A DNA stretch of 64,000 bases from Corythoichthys intestinalis. Lineage: Eukaryota > Chordata > Actinopteri > Syngnathiformes > Syngnathidae. The notes beneath the pieces are model-generated. The model was not told the origin of the DNA, made no database searches, and worked only from the letters and a program-made list of their open reading frames with translations. This document shows positions 35,501-46,150 of the stretch, one piece after another (position 1 is the first letter of the stretch; each line of letters starts with the position of its first letter). Location of the stretch: assembly GCF_030265065.1 (NCBI RefSeq), contig NC_080410.1, positions 52,744,398-52,808,397 of the forward strand, written 5' to 3'. The position numbers and the translations under genes are program-made.

Positions 35501-38500
35501 TTCGGCACGGCCCTGGAGGAGCATCTGAAGCGGAGCAACCGTGAAATCGCCCTGCCTATCGAGGCCTGCGTCATGATGCTGCTGGAGACTGGGATGAAGG
35601 AAGAGGTACGCTATTGGGGAAATGTATCGAAATAAAACATGACACCGTCATCCAAAACGCTAGAAGGGAGGCAGGGCGTCGCTGCGGAAAACATCCAGAC
35701 CGACGTCTTCTTCTGGGCAAAGTTTGTGGAAGTCAGCAGTTTCAAGCATCGGACTGCGTAACCTTCTGGATGTCAGGTCTCTCCCCAACCATCGGGCCGG
35801 GGACCGGCACCGGTCCGTAACGCATTTGCTACTGGGCCGCAGAAAAATAGTGAATCATTTGTGAACGATGGCAATCTGGCATGTGCCTCTTTACTCAGCT
35901 ATACAGTGATCCTTCACTACTTCCCGCTACTTTGGATTTTTTTTCAATTAAAAAGAAAAAAAAAATACAGATGAGCTGTCCCGAGCCGGTCGCGTAGTGT
36001 CCCTCCTTCTCCCTGCTCTTTGTTGGTCAGGCAGTGCACTACACTTGCTTATTAAAGTTTACGTTGATTGACAAACGTTTAATGTTTGATCTCGCCAGAG
36101 AAGCTAACTTCAAAGCGCCACGTGCGTCAATCATTGTTCAACTTGTTTACAAGTTGCTGTGGCAACTCATTGTGTGTAAGTGAGCAGCTTGAATGGATTT
36201 GAGTGGACCCACTCGATGACACATTTAGTGAAGACCAGCATTTTTCTGCTTTCGTCTTGTTTAAAAATCATTCAGTGGGACAGTAACATGTTCAAAACTT
36301 ATCATAATTGTTACATTTGAAGTGGTTAAAAACCGTTGATTAAATGTATATACACAGAGGTGGGTAGTAACGCATTACATGCACTACGTTACATTTACTC
36401 AAGTAACTTTTTAAGAAAAATGTACTTCTAAGAGTAGTTTTACTATGCCATACTTTTTACTTGAGTAGATTTGTGGGAAAAAAATGCTACTCTTACTCTG
36501 CTACTTTGCGCTACGCAAGAGTCTTTACATTTTTCCTCTTTATTCTACATATTGGAATGATTGATTATTTTTGCTAGTGTTCGAGGTGAAGCTAGGTTTA
36601 TGTACACCTAGCTTGGCTAAAAAGAACACGCAGGAAGTCGATGTAGCTTTTGTGGAGTTTGGTTGCTGCTCCCCCCAGGTTGCTGTGAAGCAGCCTTATT
36701 TATTCAGGGGAAAACAATAGGATGGATGGGAGGGGTCAGGACGGCAACATGAGACATTGAGTACACTACATGGGGGCCACATGGCCCAGAACAAAGGAAA
36801 GGCTAACTAGACAGAGGTTATCCTATCTGGTAACTAACTATAAGGAAAGCATAAATGTTAACTGTATGCACAACAATTCCAACAGCTAGCGACCCCAAGA
36901 GTAGCTCTACCTCACGGTTTTTCCCTTATCACGGCGGGTTCTGGTCCCAGTAACGGGCAAAAAACGAGGGATCACTGTACTCATCTGAGGAGAAATGTGT
37001 GTACGTCCCCCTCTAGTGGTTGGCTGCCCTTACTGGGGTGTTTGCAGCCCAGTCAATGTAAACAGTAACATTAGCAGCTGTTGGCTGTGCGCCGCGGCAT
37101 TTGATGGCTCTGGGCAGCTTTTTTTACGCTGAGCCAGCAGATGAGCCTACAACCACGTCCGCTCTGCATAAAAAAGCTAGCAAACGGGGCATCAAAAGCC
37201 AATGCACTGAGAGCATCATACCTCGTGGCGAATCATTTTGCCAAAGCCAAGAAACTGTTCACGATTGGAGATAACACATTATGCTTGCCACCGAGGATAT
37301 TTGCCGTCAAATGTTTGGAGAGATCGCTGTTAAAAAAAAGGTTGATTCAACGTACGGTAAGTTACACTTAATGTTTGTTTTTAGCCCTGTCGTGTTTTTT
37401 TTTATATTCACTGTCTTTTTCTGTCACACATTGCCAGTCTGTCTGTGGACAAAAAAGGCCCATGTCACTCCGGTCCATGGTTGGGGACCACTGGTTTAGG
37501 GAACAGGCAGAACATTGGAATTTTGCTTTTACCTTTTGATCTAGTCCCTTGGTTGTCAATGAAATGTTTCTGGCCTTTTCTGCTCCCTAAGTGGGAACAT
37601 TTAATTTCTCACTCTGCCTTCACCCCGCAGGGTCTCTTCAGAATAGCGGCGGGAGCTTCGAAACTCAAAAAGCTGAAAGCCGCGCTGGACTGCTCCACAT
37701 CCCAGCTGGAGGAATTCTACTCCGATCCCCACGCCGTCGCCGGTAACGACCTTGTCTTTACGCCAGCGGAAATGGATTGACTTCAGAAGGTTTACTGGAC
37801 GGTCGCTCGTACTCGCTTGTGCCCAGGAGCCCTGAAGTCGTACCTCAGAGAACTTCCCGAACCTCTCATGACTTTTGCCCTGTACGACGAGTGGACGCAG
37901 GCCTCTAGGTAAGAAGAACTCGAGTATTGTTTACAGAACGCCTAACTTTCTGGCGTCTCTTGGTTTCAGCGTGTCCGACCCCGACAAGAGACTTCAGGCT
38001 TTGTGGGTGACGTGCGATCGCTTGCCAAAGACTCACAAAGCCAACTTTAGGTACAGCGGGTGTTGTTTTTTTTGTTTTTTTTACTTTGTTCTTCATTTTA
38101 ATTCACGACTTCATTGTACTCGCAGGTATCTCGTCAAGTTTCTGGCCAAGCTGGCTCAAGACCGCGACGTCAACAAAATGTCTCCGAGCAACATCGCCAT
38201 CGTCCTGGGTCCCAACCTGCTGTGGGCAAAGACGGAAGGGTGAGGGAGGGAACGCCGTCGGTTCATTTGCTTTGCCGTCGTCTCATTTCGGATGACCGAC
38301 CCCCTCAATCAGGACACTGGCAGAAATGGCCGCCGCGACGTCGGTCCACGTGGTCGCCATTATTGAGCCCATCATCCAGCACGCCGATTGGTTCTTTCCG
38401 GAAGGTACTGCCTCTGAGAGAAAACGGATACCGCGGCGGAGCCGACTAAACCCTCCCTCGCTTTCTCCAGAGGTGGACTTCAACGTGTCGGGCATGTTCG

Positions 38501-41313
38501 CCATGCCCGCCCACTCGTCGACGTCGGACCAAGAACTGGACAGGAAGCGTCCCGGCAGCCTGGTGGGGCAAGACGGGGACACTCAGCCCCCCCGCAAAGA
38601 CAGGTACCTGTCTCGCGCCAACCTCGGCCTCGGCCCGCCCTCCCGTCCCAAGGCGAGCGGTCGGGCCCGCTACGTAGTGGCCGACAACTCTGTCACGGTC
38701 ACCCGAGAGACGCCCGCTCCCAACTTTAGTCACAAGTGACATCTCGAAAGGGAATGTTTTTGTGTACTTTGTGTTCCTTCATCTTTTGTTTTGTACTCCA
38801 GTCCATTGTGTATTCTTGTTATCCCCTAACTTACAATTAAAGCTTAGGCCGTCTTGTAGACGGTTGGTTCTGTGTTGGCTTCCTGGTATCGGTCTCGTGC
38901 GGCGGTGTCCATCCTGCTTTTTGATGGGGACGTGTCTGTCTACGCTCTCCCGGGCGCTTTCTTACGATTTGTGTGTGTGTGGTTTGCCTTCTTCACTTCC
39001 TTAGCGTCGTTAACAAACCTCCGGAGCCCAGCCCGCGTAGAGCCGGCAGCGCTATTAGAAAGCAGCCGCAAAGCTCGCCCGCCTTCCGACCTCTGCCGCC
39101 TCACCGGGAAGGCGGGGGCGCCTCCCCGGAGCCCGAGCCCCGAGCCGCCGCCCCCGAGGCCGAGCGGCCGGGCGGCGAGGGCCGGGTAGTCGGCGCGCGA
39201 GAGGAAAGCAGGTAAGCAGCTTAGGCAGCCGCATCGGGACCGCCGTTCGTGTCGGAATCCACCCCGTTGAAAATGTTCAATCGCTAAGCTTTGATTCCAG
39301 GTGACGTTGACGTCTCCCCCGCCTGTTTGAATCTCCGCTCGGTTCTTTTGAATCAATGACACGATTCCGATCCGGCATGACGCGCTAACGTCGAATCGTC
39401 CGATATAAACCGCCGGCTCGTTTTCACGGTCAAGGCGTGGACGATGATATGGACCGATTTTTTTTGTTCTTGTTCGCAGTCCCGCCCGGGAGCTCGCGTC
39501 TACCCCGCCGCCACAGAGGAACGGTTCGGTCCATCTTGCGGCGGGGAGTCAACAGTCTCAGGCGGGGTCCAGGGGGCCCAGTCCTCACATGGTCCGCAGA
39601 GGTGAGTCGTTGGCAACCAAGGGGTTAAACCTTTATAGCGCACTCGTTTAAACACAAAAAACAAAAACCCTTGACCTCATTACCTCCAAAAATTTAATCA
39701 TCACCCTTTCCGTTTCATATTACAAACATATCCTTTAAGTTTGGTAAGAATCCCTGAATTCAGACAAAATAATAATTCATAATCATTGGTGAGTGAGACT
39801 GTGTCCACATATCTTTACATCATATTTAGGGTGACGTCCAGTGGTATAAAAAAGTATCTGAAACTTCTGGAATTTCACACATTTCTGCATAAAATCACCA
39901 AATGTGATCTTACCTTTGTCAAAATCACACAGATGAAGTGTCAGTGTCTGCTGCTGCTGTGTGATACAGTGTCTGCTTTAACTACAACCACCCAAACATT
40001 TATAGGTTTTCAAATTTAATGAGGATAGTATGGAAACAATGACAGAAGGGGGGGGGGGGTAAAATAATTAAGTGAACTATCACATTTGATTAGGGCTGTC
40101 AAATGATTACAATTTTTAATCGAGTTAATTACAGCTTGAAAATGTAATTAATCGCAATTCAAACCATCTATAAAATATATATTTTTCTGGAAGTTATTGG
40201 AATGGAAAGATAAGACACAAGATGGATATATACATTCAACATATGGTACACAAGTATTGTATTTGTTAATTATAAAGCTCATAGGTCAAATGATTTCAAC
40301 TAGAACAGAGTTGTGCTCTCACGTACCACAAGAGGAAGCCTGTGATATCGAGGCCTTTTCAAATGGACGGTGTTGTATTTCTGCTCTATTGAATGACTTT
40401 GCTGATTTTGTCAACCCACACAGGCACCAAGAAGCAGGCTCCGGCACCTCCCAAACAAGCCAGTCCCTTTGCCACTCAGACCAGCAACCAAATTCCGGGG
40501 TCACCGCAGCAGCAGCCGGCCATCACCCCCAGACGTCCGTCGGGCAAAGAGAGCCCTTTCGGCGCCCCCAATCACCCGCCCCCGCAGCCGCCCCAGCCGC
40601 AAGAGGAGGCGCCGCAGGTCTCGCCCCCCGGGACGCCCACCCCGCCCGGCACCCCTCCTCACGACGGCCCCCGCTCTCAGTACGCCTCGCTCCCTCGTCC
40701 CTCCCGGCCGGCGCCCAAGCCGCGGCCGCGCCCGAACATGCCGCCGCCCCCGCAACCCGCCCTTAGCGATGGCTGCAATGGCCTCTTTGGCTCCTCGTCC
40801 AAGATGATCACAGGTGAGGCTTCTCGTGCTTAGAAAGCAAATATTACAGGGTGGGCAAAGTTTGGATTTCAAATTCAGTTACTATTATGAGTTTCTATTT
40901 TGTGAGAAATTGCTGTATTTGACCAGAGATAAAAGGAAAAATAGATTCATTACAGCTTGATATTCCAAAGCAATGGGTGAAATCCTCAAGATGGAAAAAG
41001 CCCATTTAAATCCCTTTTCGCCCCAAGACATTGAAATGATCATCTGACAATAATTGTGATAAATGATTAGAAAGTGAATTGACACAGCAGGATTGAAAGT
41101 TTATACTATTTTCTCTGCCGTTGATGGCGATAAACGTCTTCACCCATTTCAACTGGGATCAGTGGTGGCCAAAGACCTCATAGTATGGCTTTGACACCAA
41201 AAATAAGTTACCTGGTTACTATATATATTGACCTATTCCAGGTCAATATATGGATGTCTTGCTGACTGGGTGCAATTTCTTTCATTCTGTCTGGCCTTTG
41301 GGTTTTCACCTCA

Positions 41314-41348
<35 letters not shown>

Positions 41349-42549
41349 GCACATGATGGGACCTGTGTATGTAACATTGCAGATGTCTGAGGTTGGCGGC
41401 GGCCTGCCTGTAAGACGGGCTTTGCGAGGCGGGCGACGGTAAGACTGACGCGCCTGCTTTGCTTGCATGCTTTTGTGTGGGTTAGGGTTGACCTATAACA
41501 GCGTGTCGCTAGCAACTCACACTCGATACATACGGCGTGAGCCGTACGTATTAACGCCGCCGTCCAGAGAAACTAACGTCAAATTCGTGTGACGCAACTA
41601 AACGGAAACTAACCTTGTGCTTTTTGTTTGTTCCGTGTTTCCGCCGCAGCAAACGACGGTTTCGATAGTCGGGTTCGAACCGGCGTTCTGTCAGTTTGTG
41701 CTCCCCGTCGAATTGATATCCAAAGTGCTAATGAGCATGCGCGTGGCACGTGATAAGTGTTATCACAGGTCAAATGTCTGTCGGGTTGATCAACCATTTT
41801 GACGTCATTGCTCCAAGCGAGTTTTATTTTTAGCGTATATTCATTTTGTAGTTGATCACTAACCTCTGTAAGCAATTACATATACGCAGAAGACTAGAAT
41901 GTTGACGATATTGTGAGATAACAGCGTAAGGAAGGTAAGCAGTAAACGCGTAGGTCGCCTGGGTTTGAATGGCGTTTATTGTTCAAAATAGAATATTGAC
42001 ATTATGGTTTAGTATCTAATATAATAATATATCTATAGACGTGTCAAAACTTAGGGTACATTTGTTCGACTTTAAGCTGCTGTCAACAACGGGGAGTTTA
42101 CTTGGTCGACTTGACAGAACGCCGGCATCGAACGATCGCTTTCGACGTCTGATCCTTCGGTGATAAGAATGGGGCCCTGAGATATGAGGTCAGTTTGTTC
42201 TCTGGCTGTGCCTGTAAACTTAAAACACAAGCTGAAAAGACCATTCCTACCGTACTGTGTTGGTATCTCAACTGGGTGCTCAAGCGCATGTCAAACCAAA
42301 TAGGTTTGTGAACACATTAAGACTTATATTTTTGGTATTGCGAGGCGCCACCGTGACATGGGTACGAGTGTATTTGAGAAGGACGTGCGACTAACGCTGA
42401 CCTTCCGTTGACCCCGCGCAGACGGCGGCCTGGACCTTAAAGGCGTACGAAGAGCCTGGATCCCGGACGTGGCGTGGGGTCCACCGCCGCCGCTCCCCAC
42501 CGACCCGGCGCCGCCCCTCGACTCGGACCCGGAGAGCACCTCGCTCTGA
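26571..42549 (+). CDS. arhgap17: Rho GTPase-activating protein 17 (RICH1/nadrin), BAR-RhoGAP
   Basis: Twenty exons: 26571-26623, 28622-28661, 32225-32329, 34444-34520, 34604-34715, 34797-34873, 34938-35040, 35196-35264, 35331-35412, 35478-35605, 37631-37742, 37827-37908, 37970-38050, 38126-38239, 38313-38404, 38471-38603, 39005-39211, 39480-39601, 40424-40813, 42422-42549. They join in frame to 768 aa (human 881). The protein inactivates Cdc42/Rac at membranes and tight junctions. Domains: BAR (about 1-245, from MKKQFNRMRQLANQTVGRAE), RhoGAP (about 252-440; arginine finger in GLFRIAAG; KMSPSNIAIVLGPNLLW), proline-rich SH3-binding tail (APNHPPPQPP-like; TPTPPGTPP) and C-terminal ESTSL, a class I PDZ ligand (human ESTAL). 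CSTSQLEEFYSDPHAVAG favours ARHGAP17 over ARHGAP44. It is convergent with slc5a11, as in human. Confidence 0.95.
27113..27179. repeat. Near-complete palindromic copy of the dispersed short repeat
   Basis: Left arm GCCATTGACGGCGATAAACG and right arm ATCTGTCGTCGTCAATGGC are inverted copies with about four mismatches, separated by CCAATCC/AAATGGACTGG. Single-arm copies occur at about 955, 13225, 16965, 28935, 31115, 31890, 34080, 41105, 43040 and 55780. Confidence 0.8.
27686..28410 (+). mobile_element. hAT element with BED-type transposase remnant
   Basis: Flanked by a perfect 8-bp duplication CTCTACAC (27678-27685, 28411-28418). Ends CAGCCATGTCCAAAGTCCGG and ...AAGTTTGGACACCCCTG. Inside, about 27965-28155, a broken frame reads [20 protein letters not shown] then [15 protein letters not shown], the BED-finger start of GTF2IRD2/Charlie8-like hAT transposases. 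An inverted relative is nested at 52926-53445. Confidence 0.85.
29501..30910 (+). mobile_element. TIR element with TTAAAGTGCC ends
   Basis: Left end TTAAAGTGCCTATGACAAC, right end GCGGTCACAGGCACTTTA, inverted repeats of about 16 bases. The target could be TTA or TTAA. A GC-rich internal stretch (30000-30330) contrasts with AT-rich ends. No transposase was recognised. A fragment of the same family is at 13050-13195. Confidence 0.65.
31958..32008 (+). repeat. (GACC)n microsatellite
   Basis: About ten uninterrupted CGAC/GACC units in arhgap17 intron 2. Confidence 0.95.
32462..33024. repeat. Long inverted repeat element in arhgap17 intron 3
   Basis: Arms of about 100 bases: 32462-32561 (GTTTGTGCTGCTATCG...GAGGTCAACCACCCCCCC...AAAATGGCTAAAAATG) and 32919-33024 as its reverse complement. 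Internal words GTTTGTGCTGCTATCGTTTT recur three times. Probably a foldback transposon, family unknown. Confidence 0.7.
33044..33907 (-). mobile_element. hAT MITE (TAGAGGTG family), second copy
   Basis: Ends TAGAGGTGGGAATCTTGGGG and ...GGAAATTTCGCACACCTCTA. Target duplication CAAACGAA/CAAATGAA (33036-33043, 33908-33915; 7 of 8). It shares the same internal core as the families at 21672 and 46925. Confidence 0.85.
34734..34756 (+). repeat. (TA)n microsatellite
   Basis: A run of TA units in the short intron between arhgap17 exons 5 and 6. Confidence 0.9.
35904..36977 (+). mobile_element. Tc/mariner-type element with CAGTGATCC ends
   Basis: TA, then CAGTGATCCTTCACTACTTC on the left and AACGAGGGATCACTG, then TA, on the right; inverted termini nested in the hAT element at 35774-37493. 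Contains the insertion at 36355. Confidence 0.65.
36355..36560 (+). mobile_element. hAT MITE left part (CAGAGGTGGGTAGTAACG)
   Basis: Begins CAGAGGTGGGTAGTAACGCA with TTACTCAAGTAACTTTTT, a common fish hAT family related to Tol2 ends. The right end was not located. Confidence 0.55.
38604..38841 (+). other. arhgap17: Candidate alternative terminal exon of arhgap17
   Basis: If the exon 16 donor at 38604 is not used, the frame continues 45 codons (YLSRANLGLGPPSRPK...ETPAPNFSHK) to TGA at 38737-38739. Third positions are nearly all G/C, as in the neighbouring exons. An ATTAAA signal at 38836-38841 and GT-rich sequence follow. This would give a BAR-RhoGAP isoform lacking the proline-rich tail and PDZ ligand. 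No matching tail is known to me. Confidence 0.4.
39838..40070 (+). mobile_element. Tc1 end fragment
   Basis: Starts CCAGTGGTATAAAAAAGTAT and carries GTCAAAATCACACAGATGAA and ACAGTGTCTGCTTTAACTAC, as at 4313 and 58313. Only one terminal part remains. Confidence 0.8.
40814..42421. other. Last intron of arhgap17
   Basis: A (CA)n run at 41317-41346 and one arm of the dispersed palindromic repeat near 41105. No ORF or bounded transposon was recognised in the rest. Confidence 0.5.
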
Positions 42550-43010
42550 GCCCTACCGCCTCCATTTTGAGACGCCGCGCCACGCTTTTATGACAATCTT
42601 TTTCCTTGTTAATCTATTTAAGGCACAAGCAGATTGTAAAGTGCTCGTGTAATTGAGAGGACCAAAGAGAGGGGAGGGGCGGGGCCGTGTTGCTTCATCG
42701 CTGGTTGTCGTTGACCTAAAGTGCAATATTGGCACATATTTGCTTCCGGTTTTCATATAGTATTTTAGCAAAAGGGGTACCATTACTTTGAGATCAATAT
42801 TTTATTAGACTGATTTTATGAGATTCTATTTGTTATTTAAGCATCTAATATTCCAACGCTGGCAAATTCCACTCCCAAAATTTGAGGAAAGCTTTGACCT
42901 AAAATATGAAAAGGTCAAATTTTCTCAACTCGCACTTTTCTTGACAATCTTGGGCTCTTTTTAGCTCCTTTTTACGGTCGCTGCCATATTACTTGTGATG
43001 ATTAAAGTTT
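42550..43010 (+). other. arhgap17: arhgap17 3' UTR
   Basis: Follows the TGA at 42547-42549. ATTAAA at about 43002 (GATGATTAAAGTTTGTTCC) is the best polyadenylation signal. Confidence 0.5.
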
Positions 43011-43745
43011 GTTCCAAACTTGACGCTGGTCCGATCAACTCATTCGCTGCCATTGCTGATAACAGACAGCCCATCCATTTTAACGGGGACGGACGGCAGT
43101 AGAGGTCTAAATGGATATCGCCGTCAGAGTGGACATTATTTACTACAAATTAAAATGGTTCATTTGTGTGTTTGTGTTTGAGCAGATCTTCAAAAATCCA
43201 CACACAAAGTGCAATTGTAGGAATGTAATATTTTCACTTTTTATTTTTTTGTTATAAATATGGGAAGTCATTTGTACTTTTTCCCCCCACCTCAAAAAGT
43301 AAATGTAAAAGTATACATAGTGTACGAATCGGTTTTGGCCAAGAGTTTTCATATCGCTTCATCACTAATTTAAGTAAATAACATTTCCAGAATATCCAAG
43401 TCCCCCGCCTCCTATTATTATTATTATTATTATTGACTTTCCTATATTTGATTTTAAAATTAAGAGTTTTCTGCTAAAATATTGCCTATAAAAACGCAAA
43501 AAAACAACAAAAATGAATGAATGAAATGAAAAAAATAATGGATCGAAATTATTTTTCCAAACAGACCTTGCACCTTAGACGCTATTTGCTTTGCTTAGCC
43601 AAAACCACCTAAGGACCAAAGAGGCAAGATGGATATATTTCTTTTTTTTTTTTCAAACCTAAGCTTTCAAAAGCGAAAACTACTGAGCAAGAACCAAGGA
43701 TTGAAAATTTGGACCATGAAATGCCAGAAAGCACCGCCAAAACAG

Positions 43746-45518
43746 GTACCGGCTGGCCAAGCGGACTGCGGCTTCGGCGGTCGCCGAGGCAAAAACTCAC
43801 GGGACATGGGAGGAGTTTGGCGAGGCCGTGGAAAACAACTTCCGGACGGCCTCGAGGAAATTCTGGTCCACCAGCCGGTGTCTGTGGAGAGGAAAGCAGT
43901 GCACCATTAACACTGTGTATAGTGGAGATGGGGTACTTTTGACCTCAACTCGGGACGACGTGAGTCGGTGTGGAGAATACTTTGAAGACCTCAATTCCAC
44001 CGACAGGCCTTCCTTTGAGGAAGCAGAGTCTGGGGACTTAGAGCTGGGCTCTCCGATCTCTGGGGTCGAAGTCACTGAGGTGGTTGGAAACCTCGGCGGA
44101 AAGGCCCTCGGGGTCGATGAGATCCGCACGGAGTTCCTAAAGGCTCCGTATGTTGTGGGGCTGTCGTGGCTGACACGCCTCTACAACATTGCGTGGACAT
44201 CGGGGACAGTGCCTCTGGATTATCACGGAAGCCCAACGTGTGCACTGAGCAAGACTGACGCTGACAAGCCCACGTCTGCACCACCAAGTCTCGCAACCAG
44301 TTCTCCTGGACTGTCCACGACAAAGGGCAGAACTGTCTATCCTAACACGAGGAATGCAGGAGAACACCTGATATCCAACTGATAACACGAATGACAAGAC
44401 TCCAAGAGCCCCGTTGACGCCCAGGTGGCAAAAAAAAAACCCACATCCTCGTTGCCCGGACAACAGTAACTCCCAAATCCTCCTGTCCAATCCACAGACA
44501 AACAATAATCCCAAAAACACTCCTCTTCCTGCCCACGGACCGCCCCGTGAGAGCCTTCAAAAGACTCATGTTTAACTAAGCGTTGTCATTTTTCTTGGGA
44601 ACTTTTATTGACATAAGATAGGGTGACCTTGTGTTGAGTGTATCTGTTTGCCGTTTTGATCTCCATCGATCCGAATAAATTGTCAATTTGTTCCCGGTGA
44701 GCTTTCTTTGAACCGTTCAAAATGGAGACAGTACAACGTGTTAACACTAGAGTGAACGCGCGGATTTTGGCTTTCCGGTCGACTTGCTGGGGCTGCGCCA
44801 GCGGGATACCTACTGTTTCGGCTGTTGCGGTTCTGGCGGCTTGGCTGGGAGGCCGAATTCCTTCAATCATCACCTCCAAATCTGAGACCATGGTCCTCAG
44901 TCGGAGAAGGGTGGCATCCCCTCTGCGGGTCGGGGATGAGATCCTGCCCCAAGTGGAGGAGTTCAAGTATCTTGGGGTCCTGTTCATGAATGAGATCGAC
45001 AGCCAGATCAGTGCAGCGATGCGGACGCTGCACCGGTTCGTAGTAGTTGAGCCGAAAGGTGAAGCTCTCGATTTACCGGCCAATCTAGGTTCCTACCCTC
45101 ACCTATGCTCACGAGCTGTGGGTCGTGACCGAAAGGACAAGATGTACAAGCGGCCAAAATGAGTTTCCTCCGCAGGGTGTCCGGGCTCTCAGAGATAGGG
45201 TTAGAAGCTCTGTCATTCGGGAGGGACTCCGTGTCGAGCCGCTCCTCTGCGTTTAGAGGAGCCAGTTAAGGTGGCTCGGGCATCTGGTTCGGATGCCTCC
45301 CTGGAGAGGTGTTCCGGGCATGTCCCACCGGCGGGAGCCCCCGGGGACGACCCGGAACACGCTGGAGAGACTGTGTCGCTCGGCCGGCCTGGGAAGGCCT
45401 TGGGATCCCGCTGGAGGAGCTGGTTGTAGTGGCTGGGGAGAGGGAAGTCTGGGTATCCCTGCTAAAGCTGCTGCCCCCGCAACCCGACCCCGGATTAAGC
45501 GGCAGATGATGGATGGAC
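43746..45518 (+). mobile_element. RTE/Rex3-like LINE, 5'-truncated
   Basis: Flanked by a 28-base duplication with four mismatches (43718-43745, 45519-45546; core GCACCGCCAAAA), the mark of LINE insertion. Reverse-transcriptase-region pieces: GKALGVDEIRTEFLKAPYVV, GLSWLTRLYNIAWTSGTVPL, then after a gap KSETMVLSRRRVASPLRVGD, EILPQVEEFKYLGVLF, WRDCVARPAWEGLG. The 3' end is GATGATGGATG, as in Rex3-type elements. Multiple stops and frameshifts and a foreign block at 44226-44720 make it dead. Confidence 0.8.
44226..44720. other. Unassigned insert replacing the LINE centre
   Basis: LINE homology stops after GTGCCTCTGGATT and resumes near 44860. The sequence between has an A9 run, an AATAAA and no ORF. 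It may be another insertion accompanied by deletion of LINE sequence. The family is not identified. Confidence 0.35.
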
Positions 45519-45839
45519 GAAACGCCAGAGCGCACCGCCAAAATAGTGAGTCGAGTATCAATCTGCCCCACTAAAGATGTTAATTGTACAACAGAGCCAC
45601 CACCGGTGGGTGTACCATATTCAATGGATGACGATCTTGGCGAAAATGATAGCTGTCCTAAGCAGCCTGATTTAGAATTGCCCTCAAAAATGATGGGGAA
45701 AAAAACGCTCATTTTCAACTTATTATTATAAATGTTCTTGTAAGTTCATTTTATTGCTGACACTGCGTTTCTGGGTCAAGAACATGTTGTGCCCCCCCGC
45801 TCCAAAAGTCAAACTCCGCATCTAATTTTTTAGAACAGT

Positions 45840-46035
45840 GTGGCCCAAGTCCGGTTCTCCAGCACCTATACGGCTTGTTTTCCACGTCGACCTCCTTTAA
45901 CACAGCTGCATCAAATGATCAGCGGGAGCCTGATAACAATTCCGATTATTTGATTCAGGTGTGTTGGAGGCGGGAGACACAGAAAACAAAGCGGATAGAG
46001 GCTCTCGAGGACTGGACTTGGGCACCCCTGTTTTA
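45840..46035. mobile_element. Palindromic MITE (GTGTGGCCCAAGTCCGG family)
   Basis: Left CAGTGTGGCCCAAGTCCGGT and right GACTGGACTTGGGCACCCCTG are inverted repeats around a body with ATGATCAGCGGGAGCCTGAT. A common fish repeat, probably hAT-derived. It lies in the arhgap17/slc5a11 convergent gap, next to the slc5a11 3' UTR. Confidence 0.65.
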
Positions 46036-46150
46036 GAAGGAAAAAAAATAGCGTGTCAAGGAGACATTTTTTAGTTGACGGTGGCCAGAAAGAAAAACTG
46101 ATAGGCCTGCAGCAGTCTTGTTGAGTTGGACTGGAAGGGAGTGGCCCTCC

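Larger units (their letters stand above)
35774..37493 (+). mobile_element. hAT element (ZBED5/Buster-like) in arhgap17 intron 10
   Basis: Ends CAGGTCTCTCCCCAACCATC and ...GGTTGGGGACCACTG with CCGGTCCGTAACGC / CGGTCCATGG subterminal. Near 37170-37360, broken frames read ASKANALRASYLVANHFAKAKKLFTIGDN and an ICRQMFGEIAVKK-like piece, typical of ZBED5/SCAND3-type hAT transposases. Two other elements are nested inside. It is heavily decayed. Confidence 0.75.
43400..45820 (+). mobile_element. GGAGTTTAA-terminal DNA transposon, copy 2, split by a LINE
   Basis: Colinear with 24880-25770 on both sides of the LINE: TTTTCTGCTAAAATATTGCC on the left, and TCAATGGATGACGATCTTGG through GTCAAACTCCGCA on the right. 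The first bases of its left end are lost and replaced by an (ATT)n run. Confidence 0.65.

Noticed and set aside
38446-38742. Antisense ORF to arhgap17 exon 16
   Set aside because: A GC3-driven shadow. Only the sense frame continues from a conserved domain.
40469-40872. Long proline/arginine-rich ORFs overlapping on both strands
   Set aside because: Shadows of the GC-rich proline-rich exon 19 of arhgap17.
41317-41346. (CA)n, (TA)n, poly-A and poly-C tracts across the window
   Set aside because: Ordinary simple repeats. Only the larger ones are listed as features.
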